From Collinsella aerofaciens (lineage in GTDB: Bacteria > Actinomycetota > Coriobacteriia > Coriobacteriales > Coriobacteriaceae), in contig NZ_WQPL01000022.1 of NCBI RefSeq assembly GCF_018785245.1, forward strand, positions 1 through 64,000: a stretch of 64,000 nucleotides of DNA. Direction: 5' to 3'. A model generated the notes under the pieces. It worked only from the letters and a program-made list of their open reading frames with translations, was not told the DNA's origin and did not search any database. Of the stretch, positions 16,132-23,594 are shown in pieces. A program made the position numbers and the translations under genes. Numbering within the stretch: the first letter of the stretch is position 1; each line of letters starts with the position of its first letter.

Positions 16132-16164
16132 AAAAAAGGGGACGGGGCGCAAACCCCATCCCCT
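16132..16164 (-). terminator. Terminator of the PTS-SIS operon
   Basis: A hairpin with arms GGGGACGGGG and CCCCATCCCC is followed on the minus strand by six T's (the A's at 16132-16137). It lies just past the SIS 2 stop codon. Confidence 0.82.
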
Positions 16165-16197
16165 CTCAATCAACCCGTAAGGTCTACTTACTTGTGA

Positions 16198-17181
16198 TTA
16201 GTAGGAAAGCTTCCACATGTAGCGACGCATGGTCAGCGGGTGCTGACGGGCCTCGGCGATCTGGTTGCCGTACTCGCGCATAACGGCGAGGTGCAGCAGC
16301 GGGTTGAAGTAGGTGACGACGCTCGCGGGCACGGCGTCGGCCAGGCCGTAGTCCTTGGAGTCGATCAGAGCGACCTTGGCGCCCATGCGCTCAAGGAAGG
16401 TGAGGGCGCGAGCGTCCATCGGACGGGTGGCGCCATCGGACATGAAGAAGACGTAGGGCTTACCCTCGGTGGAAACCTCGAACGGGCCGTGGAAGTACTC
16501 GCCGGTGTTGTAGGCGGCGGCGTCGATCCACTGCATCTCGGTGAACAGGAAGGCGGCGTGAGAATAAGCCATCTTCTCGGAGGCACCGGAGGCCATGAAG
16601 TAGATCATCTTGTCGTCCTTGAAGTCCTCGGCGAACTTCTTGGCGAGCTTCTTGCAGTGCTGAGCGGCGTTCTCGCAGAGATCGAAGACGTTGGTGAGGC
16701 CGGTGATCATGTCCTCGTAGTGGTCATAGCCCTCGGTCTGCTGAAGGATCTCGACAGCAAGAGCGATGGCATAGCCGGGCTTCTCGCACTTGGCAGCGTA
16801 GTTGGCGTGGAAGCCGTGAACGATGACATGGTCGGCGTCGACGGTCAGAGCGGAGCCAGCCTTGTTGGTGAGGGAGACGACCGGGCAGTTGTGCTTCTTG
16901 GCGGTCTTGTTGGCCTCGACGGTCTCGGGCGTGGAGCCACCGAGGGAGCAGGTGATCACGAAGGTGTGCTCGTTGACCCAGGAAGGCGTGTCGTAGTTGA
17001 ACTCGTTAGCGGTGAAGATCTGAACGTTCAGCTTGTCCGTGTTGTTGGCCAGGAAGTACTTGGCGGGGTAAAGGTCGGACATGGAGGCACCGCAGCCGAC
17101 GAAGGCGACGCTGTGGATCTCGTGGTTGGACAGGACGTCAGCGACGATCTGCTTAGGGAGGTTAAGGTCGATCTCGTACAT
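16198..17181 (-). CDS. SIS-domain phosphosugar-amine deglycase/isomerase (SIS protein 2, PTS-linked)
   Basis: A 327-residue double-SIS protein. The first SIS has VGCGASMSDLYPA and TCSLGGSTPET; the second has MASGASEKMAYSHA, then NTGEYFHGPFE and a C-terminus ending MRRYMWKLSY. It belongs to the FrlB/GfrE/AgaS group. As the last gene behind IIAB-IIC-IID it is the obvious candidate to process the imported 6-phosphorylated substrate, probably a glycated amino acid or amino sugar. The start at 17181 is set by AAAGGA nine bases upstream; in-frame ATGs further up have no site. A near-perfect palindrome (17272-17302) separates it from IID and may reduce its expression relative to the transporter. Confidence 0.84.
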   Translation of the reverse strand: MYEIDLNLPKQIVADVLSNHEIHSVAFVGCGASMSDLYPAKYFLANNTDKLNVQIFTANEFNYDTPSWVNEHTFVITCSLGGSTPETVEANKTAKKHNCPVVSLTNKAGSALTVDADHVIVHGFHANYAAKCEKPGYAIALAVEILQQTEGYDHYEDMITGLTNVFDLCENAAQHCKKLAKKFAEDFKDDKMIYFMASGASEKMAYSHAAFLFTEMQWIDAAAYNTGEYFHGPFEVSTEGKPYVFFMSDGATRPMDARALTFLERMGAKVALIDSKDYGLADAVPASVVTYFNPLLHLAVMREYGNQIAEARQHPLTMRRYMWKLSY

Positions 17182-17271
17182 CTGACACATTCCTTTCATT
17201 TTTTGCGGCGCCACATTGCCGGGCGCTCGCAGGGTTACCGTGGTTTGGACCGAGTCGCCGGCCCATTGAGG

Positions 17272-17302
17272 ATGCGACAAAGGGACTGTCCCATTGTCGC
17301 AT
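17272..17302. repeat. Palindrome between IID and SIS 2
   Basis: ATGCGACAAAGGGAC and GTCCCATTGTCGCAT are complementary except for one A-A mismatch. It contains the GGGACTGTCCC core that also appears in the intergenic hairpin at 56809-56875. It could be an intra-operon attenuator or RNA-stabilising hairpin. Confidence 0.65.
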
Positions 17303-17380
17303 TTTGGGGATGGAAGCCTGCCTGGGGTATGGGATGCCAGGCAGGCCCCCGGGGGAAAGCGGTTAGGCGCTTAGTCGCGA

Positions 17381-18214
17381 CTAGGCCAGGATGCCGACCG
17401 CGGAGAGGGCGATGCCGCCCACAATGGCGATCACGAGAAGCCAACCGGTGTTGACGTTCTTCTTGATGAGCCAGTACATAAGGCCGGTGAGGCCAAGTGA
17501 GATCATCTGGGGCATCATGCTGTCCAGGATGTCCTGGATAACGACGGTGCCGTCAGCGAACTGCAGCGGGGTGGTGGCGCCGATCAGCGTGGCGATCATG
17601 CCGCCCACGGACATAAGACCCACGATGCCGCAGACATACATGAGCTTCTCCATGAGGTCGCCGCCCTGAAGCTTGCTCAGGTACTCGTGGCCGCCCTGAT
17701 AGCCCATCTTGGCTGCGAACCAAGTAATCAGCACGGAGGGGACGATGGAGATGAGAAGGGCCAGGATCGGGCCCATGATGGAGCCCTGCTGAGCCAGCTG
17801 AACGCCCAAGCCAAAGGCGATAACGCGGATGGTGCCCTGGAAGAAGGAGTCACCGATGCCGGAAAGCGGGCCCATAAGGGAGGTCTTGACCGCGTTAATC
17901 GAATCGGGGTTGAAGTTCTCGGGATCCTTGGCGTACTCCTCCTCCATGGAGGCGGCGAGGCCCAGGATGAAAGCGCTCGTCTGCGGGGTGCAGTTGTAGA
18001 ACGCCATGTGGCGGTGGTAAGCCTCTTTCTTAGCAGCAAGCTGCTTGGGGTCGGACTCGTCCGGATAGAGGCGATCGAGCGTGGGAACCATACCGTAGAG
18101 GAAGCCCATGTTCATCTGACGCTCGTAGTTCCAAGAGGCCTGGATGGCCCAGGAGCGCCAGAAGAACTGGCTGACCTTCTTGTTCAGGGACACGTCCTTG
18201 GTTGCGGTTGCCAT
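17381..18214 (-). CDS. PTS EIID component, mannose/fructose/sorbose family
   Basis: A 277-residue IID membrane subunit. It opens with SLNKKVSQFFWRSWAIQASWNYERQMNMGFLYGMVP, characteristic of ManZ-like proteins (positions about 8-44), followed by a cytoplasmic helical part and hydrophobic segments toward the C-terminus (LVIAIVGGIALSAVGILA). With IIC it forms the translocation channel. AAGGAGG precedes the ATG at 18214; a longer open frame overlaps the IIC gene and is not used. It lies 13 bases after IIC in the same operon. Confidence 0.94.
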   Translation of the reverse strand: MATATKDVSLNKKVSQFFWRSWAIQASWNYERQMNMGFLYGMVPTLDRLYPDESDPKQLAAKKEAYHRHMAFYNCTPQTSAFILGLAASMEEEYAKDPENFNPDSINAVKTSLMGPLSGIGDSFFQGTIRVIAFGLGVQLAQQGSIMGPILALLISIVPSVLITWFAAKMGYQGGHEYLSKLQGGDLMEKLMYVCGIVGLMSVGGMIATLIGATTPLQFADGTVVIQDILDSMMPQMISLGLTGLMYWLIKKNVNTGWLLVIAIVGGIALSAVGILA

Positions 18215-18227
18215 AGTGTGTTCCTCC

Positions 18228-19022
18228 TTAGTCTTCGTCGTCTTCGAGCGGATCGTAGTCGGAATCGACACCGGCGGCTGCATGGGAACCGTTGAACTTG
18301 AAGCCCATGAAGACGACAGCCAGGCACACACCGATCAGAGCGACCGCGATGACGGACAGGTTGAGGTAAGCGGCGAGCAGGAAACCGATGAACAGGAACG
18401 GAGTCATACCCTTCTTGATCATCATGGTGAGCAGCAGGGCCAAGCCGTAGGCGGTCATGATCTTGGTCGAAACGTTAAGACCAGTGGACAGCCACTCGGG
18501 AACCATGTTGACGATGGCCTGAACCAGGTCGGTGCCAACAAAGACGGCGAGGAAGATCGGCAGGAAGTACATGATGGCGTACAAACCGGAGCCGGCGCAG
18601 ATGTGCATACGGTAGGCGGTCTTAAACTTTCCGTTATCAATCGCGTTATCTGCCACATGGGTGAGGGCGGCGATGATGGAACGGAACACGATGCCGAGGA
18701 GCTGACCCAGGACGGCGACCGGGATGGCGATCGTCATGGCGGTCTCGGCGGAAGCATCGGTCAGGCACGCAAAGGCAGCGGCCACGATGCCGCCCAGGAC
18801 CATATCGGGCGGAACGGCGGCGCCGACCTGCACCAGGCCCATGGACACGAGCTCGACGGCGGCACCGACGGCAAGGCCGGTGGGCACATCGCCCAGCAGC
18901 AGACCGACGAGCGTAGCGCCAACGAGGGGCTGCTCGAAGTTAAGACGACCGAGCAGGCGGGAGTCCCACATGCAGAACACGCCGACGAGGCCGACGAGCA
19001 CCGCACTGATGAACGTATTCAT
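18228..19022 (-). CDS. PTS EIIC component, mannose/fructose/sorbose family
   Basis: A 264-residue, very hydrophobic ManY-like subunit. The N-terminal half contains FEQPLVGATLVGLLLGDVP and VELVSMGLVQVGAAVPPD, which is the family hallmark, and the C-terminal tail is short and acidic. It is the substrate-translocating part of the PTS and pairs with IID. It sits 36 bases downstream of IIAB and 13 upstream of IID. AAGGAG precedes the start. The sugar cannot be read from the sequence. Confidence 0.94.
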   Translation of the reverse strand: MNTFISAVLVGLVGVFCMWDSRLLGRLNFEQPLVGATLVGLLLGDVPTGLAVGAAVELVSMGLVQVGAAVPPDMVLGGIVAAAFACLTDASAETAMTIAIPVAVLGQLLGIVFRSIIAALTHVADNAIDNGKFKTAYRMHICAGSGLYAIMYFLPIFLAVFVGTDLVQAIVNMVPEWLSTGLNVSTKIMTAYGLALLLTMMIKKGMTPFLFIGFLLAAYLNLSVIAVALIGVCLAVVFMGFKFNGSHAAAGVDSDYDPLEDDED

Positions 19023-19058
19023 ACCCTTCTCCTTTCAGTCAGGCAAAAGCCTGGTTGA

Positions 19059-19982
19059 TTACAGCTTGGCGTCGATGTCGACGCTCTGATACGTAGGGGT
19101 CTGCTGGACGTAGAGCTTGATGCCCATGTCGAGCAGCTGGTTGACGTCGGCCTTCTGGGTGGCGTCGAAGAAGACGGAGCTATCCTTGCCGCCAATCTGA
19201 TCGGCACCGTCGTGGTTGGCGGTGGCGCCCAGGTTGATGGCGTCGAGCTTGTAGCCCTGGCAGAACTGCAGCATCTCGGCAGTGTTGCCAAAAACGAACA
19301 TGACGCGCTCGCCGAGGGTGTTGAGCTTGTCCATCTTGGCGAGGGCACGCTCGACGGTGAAGACGTTCAGGCGCACGCCCTGGGGCTTGGCCAGCTTAAG
19401 AGCGCCCTTCTTGATGTCATCGTTGGCGGCGGCGTTGTCGACGACGATGATGCGCTCGGCCTGAACCTTGGTGGTCCAGGTAAAGACGACCTGGCCGTGC
19501 AGCAGACGGTAGTCAAGACGTGCGAGGACGATCTTGGCGGGACCGGAGCTGTGACGGGACGCCTTGGCCTTCTTGGCGGGAGCCGCGGCAGCCTCGACCG
19601 GTGCGTTGGGGTTGGTCAGACCGGTGCGGGCCTCGTTGATGAGGGCCGCGAGCTCGGCACCCTTGATGGGGGCGGGGCTCATAGCGAGCGTGAGCGCCAG
19701 CGGGATGTTGAAACCGCTGACAACCGTGAACTTCGTGCCGTTCTTGGAAAGCTCGACCATGTTGTTGTTGACCGAGCTGCCGAGCATATCGGTCAGCACA
19801 TAGACGGTGTCGTCCGCGTTGAACGTGGCGATCATGGCGTCCACCTTATTGGTGATGGGCTCCTTGTCGTCACGAGCAAGCGACACGACGTGGACGTTCG
19901 ACACGTCGCCGAGAACCATCTCGAGCGTGTCTTTGGCGCCTGCGGCCAGGCCGCCATGAGATGCGAGAATGATCTGATTCAT
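19059..19982 (-). CDS. PTS EIIAB fusion, mannose family
   Basis: A 307-residue protein joining IIA (residues 1-125; phospho-His9 in LASHGGLA, VLTDMLGSSVNN) and IIB (about 147-307; phospho-His162 in RLLHGQV) by an Ala/Pro/Lys-rich hinge (about 126-146). This is the ManX arrangement. It relays phosphate from HPr through His9 and His162 to the incoming sugar. It is the first gene of the IIAB-IIC-IID-SIS operon. GGAGG precedes the ATG, and a palindromic operator candidate lies at 20011-20024. Confidence 0.95.
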   Translation of the reverse strand: MNQIILASHGGLAAGAKDTLEMVLGDVSNVHVVSLARDDKEPITNKVDAMIATFNADDTVYVLTDMLGSSVNNNMVELSKNGTKFTVVSGFNIPLALTLAMSPAPIKGAELAALINEARTGLTNPNAPVEAAAAPAKKAKASRHSSGPAKIVLARLDYRLLHGQVVFTWTTKVQAERIIVVDNAAANDDIKKGALKLAKPQGVRLNVFTVERALAKMDKLNTLGERVMFVFGNTAEMLQFCQGYKLDAINLGATANHDGADQIGGKDSSVFFDATQKADVNQLLDMGIKLYVQQTPTYQSVDIDAKL

Positions 19983-20010
19983 CTTGCCTCCTCCTTTTCG
20001 TTATGGTCAT

Positions 20011-20024
20011 TATAACGTCTTATA
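20011..20024. promoter_or_regulatory. Palindromic operator candidate upstream of the PTS operon
   Basis: TATAACGTCTTATA has symmetric arms TATAA and TTATA. The same TATAACGTCT core occurs upstream of the GntR gene at 13109 and a related form before the EamA gene, so one UTRA regulator may bind all three. Confidence 0.48.
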
Positions 20025-20165
20025 CGTTGCTTATATTGCTAATTAGTTTAAAGACCGTTCGCGGGTGAAAATCGACCGTTGACGGGTTTAACGTACTTGA
20101 AACGTTGGGGCCGAGTAGGCCGGCGCTGGCTGGATAACCCGAGGTCAGATCCTGCGCGCAATCCT

Positions 20166-21248
20166 CTATCGCACAAAGTACCAGGGGCTTTCCTGCACGG
20201 TGGGCTCCAGCGCGATGCCGGTGCGCTCCTTAAGCAGATCCATGTCCTGCGATTTCTCCGTCCACCACGCGTTGGGCTTAAAGGTCATGCTCTCAACAAC
20301 ATGACCGACAAACACACTGTTGCGCAGCTTGGAGAAGTCGGTGTTCATGATCAGGATGGACGCGAGCACCAGCACGATGCCCAGGACCTTGATCGCGCCG
20401 GCGGGCTCGGCATAGATACCAATACCCACCAGTACGGTGACGACCGTCTCGAAAGACATTACGACGGGAACTTTCGATGTCTCGAGCCCCATGGACAGAC
20501 CCTGCATATACAAGATGTAAGCCACGGCTGTGGGGATGAGTCCAAAGCCAAGGAACAACAGCAGCAGCTGTGGCGACATTGCCGCGGCGACATCCGGCCA
20601 CGGAGCCGCGATAGCCGCCATAACCGCACCGCCAAAAACAAGACCCCAAAACGTGACAGCCAGCGGGTGGACCGTCTTGGTTGCTATCCGGCTAAACACC
20701 GCGAGCGACGCGCCGCAAAGGCCTGCAATCACGCCCGACGTGACGCCCCAAACCGAAAAATGGAAACCGGAAAGGTCGCCATTGGTCACTGCAAGTACAC
20801 AGCCACCTATGTTAAAAGCGATGGCAACGAGCTTGTTGGGGGTCACGTCCTCGCGATAAAGCACGCGGCCGAGCACGACGCCAAACACCGGCGAGGTATA
20901 GAGCAGCACCGAGGCCGTGGACATGCCGACCTCGCCCATGCACTCGTAATAGCAGGTGTTGGCGGCGGCCAGGCCGACGATACCGACAAGCGCGCAGGGA
21001 ACAAGCTCTTTAGGGCTTGCCTTGAACAGTGCCAGCGGACCCTGAGCAACGGTAGACCCCTCACCCGGACGGCAGCCCATAAACATCAGGACCGGCGCCA
21101 AGATAAACGCTCCGACCAACAAGCGAAAGGCAGCCATGCTCTGGGACGAAACGCCCATGGCCGAGATGCCGTTTACAAAGATTCCGATGCTGCCCCACAT
21201 AAGCGCGGCGATCAGCACCAGCACATAGCCCAGATTGCTTTTCTTCAA
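20166..21248 (-). CDS. EamA/DMT-family transporter
   Basis: A 360-residue protein with ten hydrophobic segments in two EamA repeats (first about residues 7-150, for example VLVLIAALMWGSIGIFVNG; second about 175-300, for example VPVVMSFETVVTVLVGIGIYA) and a soluble 60-residue tail. Such carriers export or import amino acids and metabolites. GAGGAGG lies five bases before a TTG at 21248, which I prefer to a GTG at 21284 that has no site. It lies between SIS 3 and the PTS operon on the same strand and may export the amino acid or amine released by the deglycases; that is inference. Confidence 0.86.
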   Translation of the reverse strand: MKKSNLGYVLVLIAALMWGSIGIFVNGISAMGVSSQSMAAFRLLVGAFILAPVLMFMGCRPGEGSTVAQGPLALFKASPKELVPCALVGIVGLAAANTCYYECMGEVGMSTASVLLYTSPVFGVVLGRVLYREDVTPNKLVAIAFNIGGCVLAVTNGDLSGFHFSVWGVTSGVIAGLCGASLAVFSRIATKTVHPLAVTFWGLVFGGAVMAAIAAPWPDVAAAMSPQLLLLFLGFGLIPTAVAYILYMQGLSMGLETSKVPVVMSFETVVTVLVGIGIYAEPAGAIKVLGIVLVLASILIMNTDFSKLRNSVFVGHVVESMTFKPNAWWTEKSQDMDLLKERTGIALEPTVQESPWYFVR

Positions 21249-21288
21249 CGCAGCCTCCTCGGTATTGTTTCCAATATGTTTCACACTA

Positions 21289-21305
21289 CGTTATAGTCGT
21301 TATAT
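21289..21305. promoter_or_regulatory. Candidate operator upstream of the EamA gene
   Basis: CGTTATAGTCGTTATAT contains two CGTTATA units in tandem, the reverse complement of the TATAACG core found at 13871 and 20011. Confidence 0.35.
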
Positions 21306-21364
21306 ACATTTTTCAAGACACAAATCGGCGAGCGGAAAAATCTACTCCCCACATACTCATTGGG

Positions 21365-21462
21365 TAGTCATTGGGGACGCACTTAAATGACTGGTCATTC
21401 AAGAACGCCCCCCAACGACTAGGACTGTCCCCAACTGCCGGCAGAAAAGGAACATTCCCAAC
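21365..21462. repeat. Repeat B, copy 2 with tail
   Basis: The left arm TAGTCATTGGGGAC and ACTTAAATGA match the 51033-51117 palindrome. The right arm is degenerate (TCATTCAAGAACGCCC, then CCCAACGACTAGG). The tail (ACTGTCCCC, TGCCGGCA, GAAAAGGAAC) matches the one at 12880-12917. Repeat A copy 2 follows after a few bases. Confidence 0.66.
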
Positions 21463-21477
21463 GTCTAAGGCGCCGCT

Positions 21478-21637
21478 GGTTGAGCATAAGTCAGCGAGCG
21501 GGCCGCATTTGAGGCAAGGTGACGTGAAACGAAAGGGCGCTGACCTTCTGGTCGCGCCCTTGAAGTTGAACGTCAGATTGCCCAAATGCGGCCCGCGCAG
21601 CGTCGAGCCGTTACGCGGTTTGGTAAAACCGCGTAAC
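21478..21637. repeat. Structured repeat A, copy 2 (with 3' hairpin)
   Basis: The outer stem pairs 21498-21511 with 21583-21596 (14 bp, perfect). The inner hairpin pairs 21534-21540 with 21554-21560 and 21542-21545 with 21550-21553, with the same bulged T and TTCT loop as copy 1 but different stem bases. The motifs GCAAGGTG, CAGATTGCC and GCAGCGTCGA are retained. The 3' hairpin (21610-21621 with 21626-21637, loop GGTA) overlaps the SIS 3 stop codon by one base. Confidence 0.77.
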
Positions 21638-22629
21638 TAATACTCAAGCTTCCACATATAGCGGCGCGTCATGTAGTCCTTGTGGGTGACGGCAGAGAGC
21701 GCGCGCATATACACGTTGTTGAGGATCGGGGCGAAGATCAGGTGGTTGAAGTACTCGCTCACGCTGTCCTTGATGTCGTTGAGGCCGAGCTCCTTGGCAT
21801 CGAGCTGATAGACGCGCTCGCCACCGTACTGGTTGACGAAGCGGATGCCGCGCTCGTCGTTGCAGCGGCTGCGGCCGACGCTGATGAGCTGGAACAGCGA
21901 GGTGCGCTTGTCCATGATCTCGAAGGGGCCGTGGAAGAAGTCGCAGGTGTTGATGGTGCAGGAGTCGATCTGCAGCATCTCCTGCACGTTGCAGATGCTA
22001 AAGACGTAGGCGGCACCAAAGAGCGGACCCTGAGCCATCACGTTGATGCAGGGCTTGTCGGCGTTCTGCTCGGCCCACTTGGCAGCGAGCGGACGGGTGT
22101 ACTCGACGGCCTTGCGATAGATGGGGTCGACCAAGTCGAAGGCGGCCATAGCGGTCTCGTACTCGGCATAGCCCTCGGTCTGCTGCGTGAGCTCCATGGC
22201 GATCATGGTCACGACGGCGGAGTTGGTGCGACCCATGCAGGACTCGTCGACGGCCAGGCTGTCGTACTGGATCTTGTAGTCGCAGACCTCGGTGAGGGCG
22301 GACTCGTCAACATAGATGGCGATGGTGCTGGCGCCGTGGTCCTTGGCGACCTGGGCGGCGACGATGGTCTCCTTGGTGCCGCGCATGGACACGACGACGG
22401 CCAGGGTGTTCTCGTTAACGTAGGCGGGGGTTGCGTGCACGAACTCGTTGCTGGTGTAGCTGGAGCTCACGACCTGCGTGGCCTCGTGCTCCATAAAGTA
22501 CTGGGCGGGATAGTTGCCGCCGTTGGATCCGCCGGCGCCAATCCACACGACGCGCTTGATGCCGCCCTTGTCTGCCTTGTCAGCCAAAACCTGGGAGACG
22601 ACATCCTTAACCTGTTCCTGAGTAGTCAT
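21637..22629 (-). CDS. SIS-domain phosphosugar-amine deglycase/isomerase (SIS protein 3)
   Basis: A 330-residue double-SIS protein. The first SIS contains IGAGGSNGGNYPA and SMRGTKETI; the second contains MAQGPLFGAAYVF, then NTCDFFHGPFEIMD and a terminus ending TRRYMWKLEY. It belongs to the same FrlB/GfrE/AgaS group as SIS 1 and SIS 2 but has CDFFHGPFE where they have GEYFHGPFE, so its substrate may differ. It is divergent from the GntR/UTRA gene at 22836 and shares a 206-base control region with it. The start has AAGAAAGG about ten bases upstream. Structured repeat A lies immediately after its stop. Confidence 0.83.
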   Translation of the reverse strand: MTTQEQVKDVVSQVLADKADKGGIKRVVWIGAGGSNGGNYPAQYFMEHEATQVVSSSYTSNEFVHATPAYVNENTLAVVVSMRGTKETIVAAQVAKDHGASTIAIYVDESALTEVCDYKIQYDSLAVDESCMGRTNSAVVTMIAMELTQQTEGYAEYETAMAAFDLVDPIYRKAVEYTRPLAAKWAEQNADKPCINVMAQGPLFGAAYVFSICNVQEMLQIDSCTINTCDFFHGPFEIMDKRTSLFQLISVGRSRCNDERGIRFVNQYGGERVYQLDAKELGLNDIKDSVSEYFNHLIFAPILNNVYMRALSAVTHKDYMTRRYMWKLEY

Positions 22630-22668
22630 CGTGCATCAGCCTTTCTTCTCGTTTGATGCTCATCACAG

Positions 22669-22690
22669 GCATACAAGTTACATACATGTT
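22669..22690. promoter_or_regulatory. Candidate UTRA operator, SIS 3 side
   Basis: The stretch starts GCATACAAGTTACATACATG and is closely similar to 22809-22829 at the other end of the divergent gap. A further inverted half-site TTGTATG lies near 22710. Confidence 0.45.
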
Positions 22691-22808
22691 TTGGCTATGT
22701 CGACTAGTTGTATGCTATATTTGTCTTAGAAATTTTGCTGATGCGGTTTTTGATAACTAGCTACCAGCGGTTTTGTTGTTGTATTGAATACATGCTTGAT
22801 TAGACTCG

Positions 22809-22829
22809 CATACAGGTTAGATATAGGTT
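22809..22829. promoter_or_regulatory. Candidate UTRA operator, regulator side
   Basis: The stretch starts CATACAGGTTAGATATAGGT and sits just before the GntR start codon. A repressor bound here and at 22669-22690 could control both divergent genes. Confidence 0.45.
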
Positions 22830-22835
22830 GATCGC

Positions 22836-23558
22836 ATGAACGCTTCGTCTAAAAAGAAACTGGCCCAATACGAGCGCTTGGCAGGCATGCTGCGTGACCG
22901 CATCGCCGCCGGCGTCTACGCGCGCGAAGACAAGCTGCCGTCCGAGATGGAACTCATGGACGAATCGGGGCTGTCGCGCAGCACCGTGCGCCACGCCCTT
23001 AAGGTGCTCGTTGATGAGGGTCTGGTTCGAACCGAGCGCGGGCGCGGCGCCTTTGTGGCCGACACGCCCGCGCTCCTCGAGAACAACCTGGTGTTTTCGA
23101 GCTATACCAAGCAGGTCGAAGGCCAGGGCATGAAGCCCACCACGCGCACCGTGGACTCGGGCTTTGCCAAGGCGGCCGGCAGCATAGCCAAATTCTTTGA
23201 CGCCGCCGTGGGCAGCAAGCTCGTCAAACTTGTCCGCCTGCGCTACCTGGACGACGCGCCGCTGTGCCTGGAGACCACCTACCTGCCGCCAAGCTTCGAG
23301 ACGCTCATCGACTGCGATATCAACGGTTCGCTCTACGCCACGCTGCGCCAGGAATTCCATCGCGCGCCGGCACAGGGGCATAAGACCTTTGAGGTGTGCT
23401 ATGCCTCGCAAAACGAGGCGTTTTTGCTCAACGTCAAGCGCGGGCAGGCACTGATCCTAATCACCGACTACGTCTACGACACCGACGGCCGCCCGCTCCA
23501 TGTCTCCAAGCGCATCCAGCGCACCGACCGCGCCAAATACACCGAGCCCATCGGCTAA
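22836..23558 (+). CDS. GntR-family (HutC/UTRA) transcriptional regulator
   Basis: A 240-residue regulator with a winged helix at about residues 8-76 (YERLAGMLRDRIAAGVY, then LPSEMELMDESGLSRSTVR and TERGRGAFV) and a UTRA domain at about 90-235 (TFEVCYASQNEAFLLNV, which resembles the regulator at 1143). It is divergent from SIS 3 and probably its dedicated repressor. The start lies between operator candidate and coding sequence with only a weak GGTTG site, so translation may be poor or leaderless. It converges on the GNAT gene through repeat C copy 4. Confidence 0.9.
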   Translation: MNASSKKKLAQYERLAGMLRDRIAAGVYAREDKLPSEMELMDESGLSRSTVRHALKVLVDEGLVRTERGRGAFVADTPALLENNLVFSSYTKQVEGQGMKPTTRTVDSGFAKAAGSIAKFFDAAVGSKLVKLVRLRYLDDAPLCLETTYLPPSFETLIDCDINGSLYATLRQEFHRAPAQGHKTFEVCYASQNEAFLLNVKRGQALILITDYVYDTDGRPLHVSKRIQRTDRAKYTEPIG

Positions 23559-23594
23559 CCTGCCAAAATAGACCTGTCCCTAAATGGTAGGTTT
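23559..23594. repeat. Short palindromic repeat C, copy 4 (between convergent genes)
   Basis: ACCTGCCAAAATAGACCTGT and CCCTAAATGGTAGGTTT form an imperfect hairpin between the GntR and GNAT genes. The element supplies the last residues and stop codon of the GNAT gene, evidence that it inserted into or extended that reading frame. Confidence 0.66.

Noticed and set aside
12801-21585. Short peptides encoded on the minus strand of repeat A copies (about 12801-13022 and 21313-21585) that resemble each other
   Set aside because: The similarity follows from the repeat DNA. Stem changes preserve base pairing rather than codons, and no ribosome binding sites are present.
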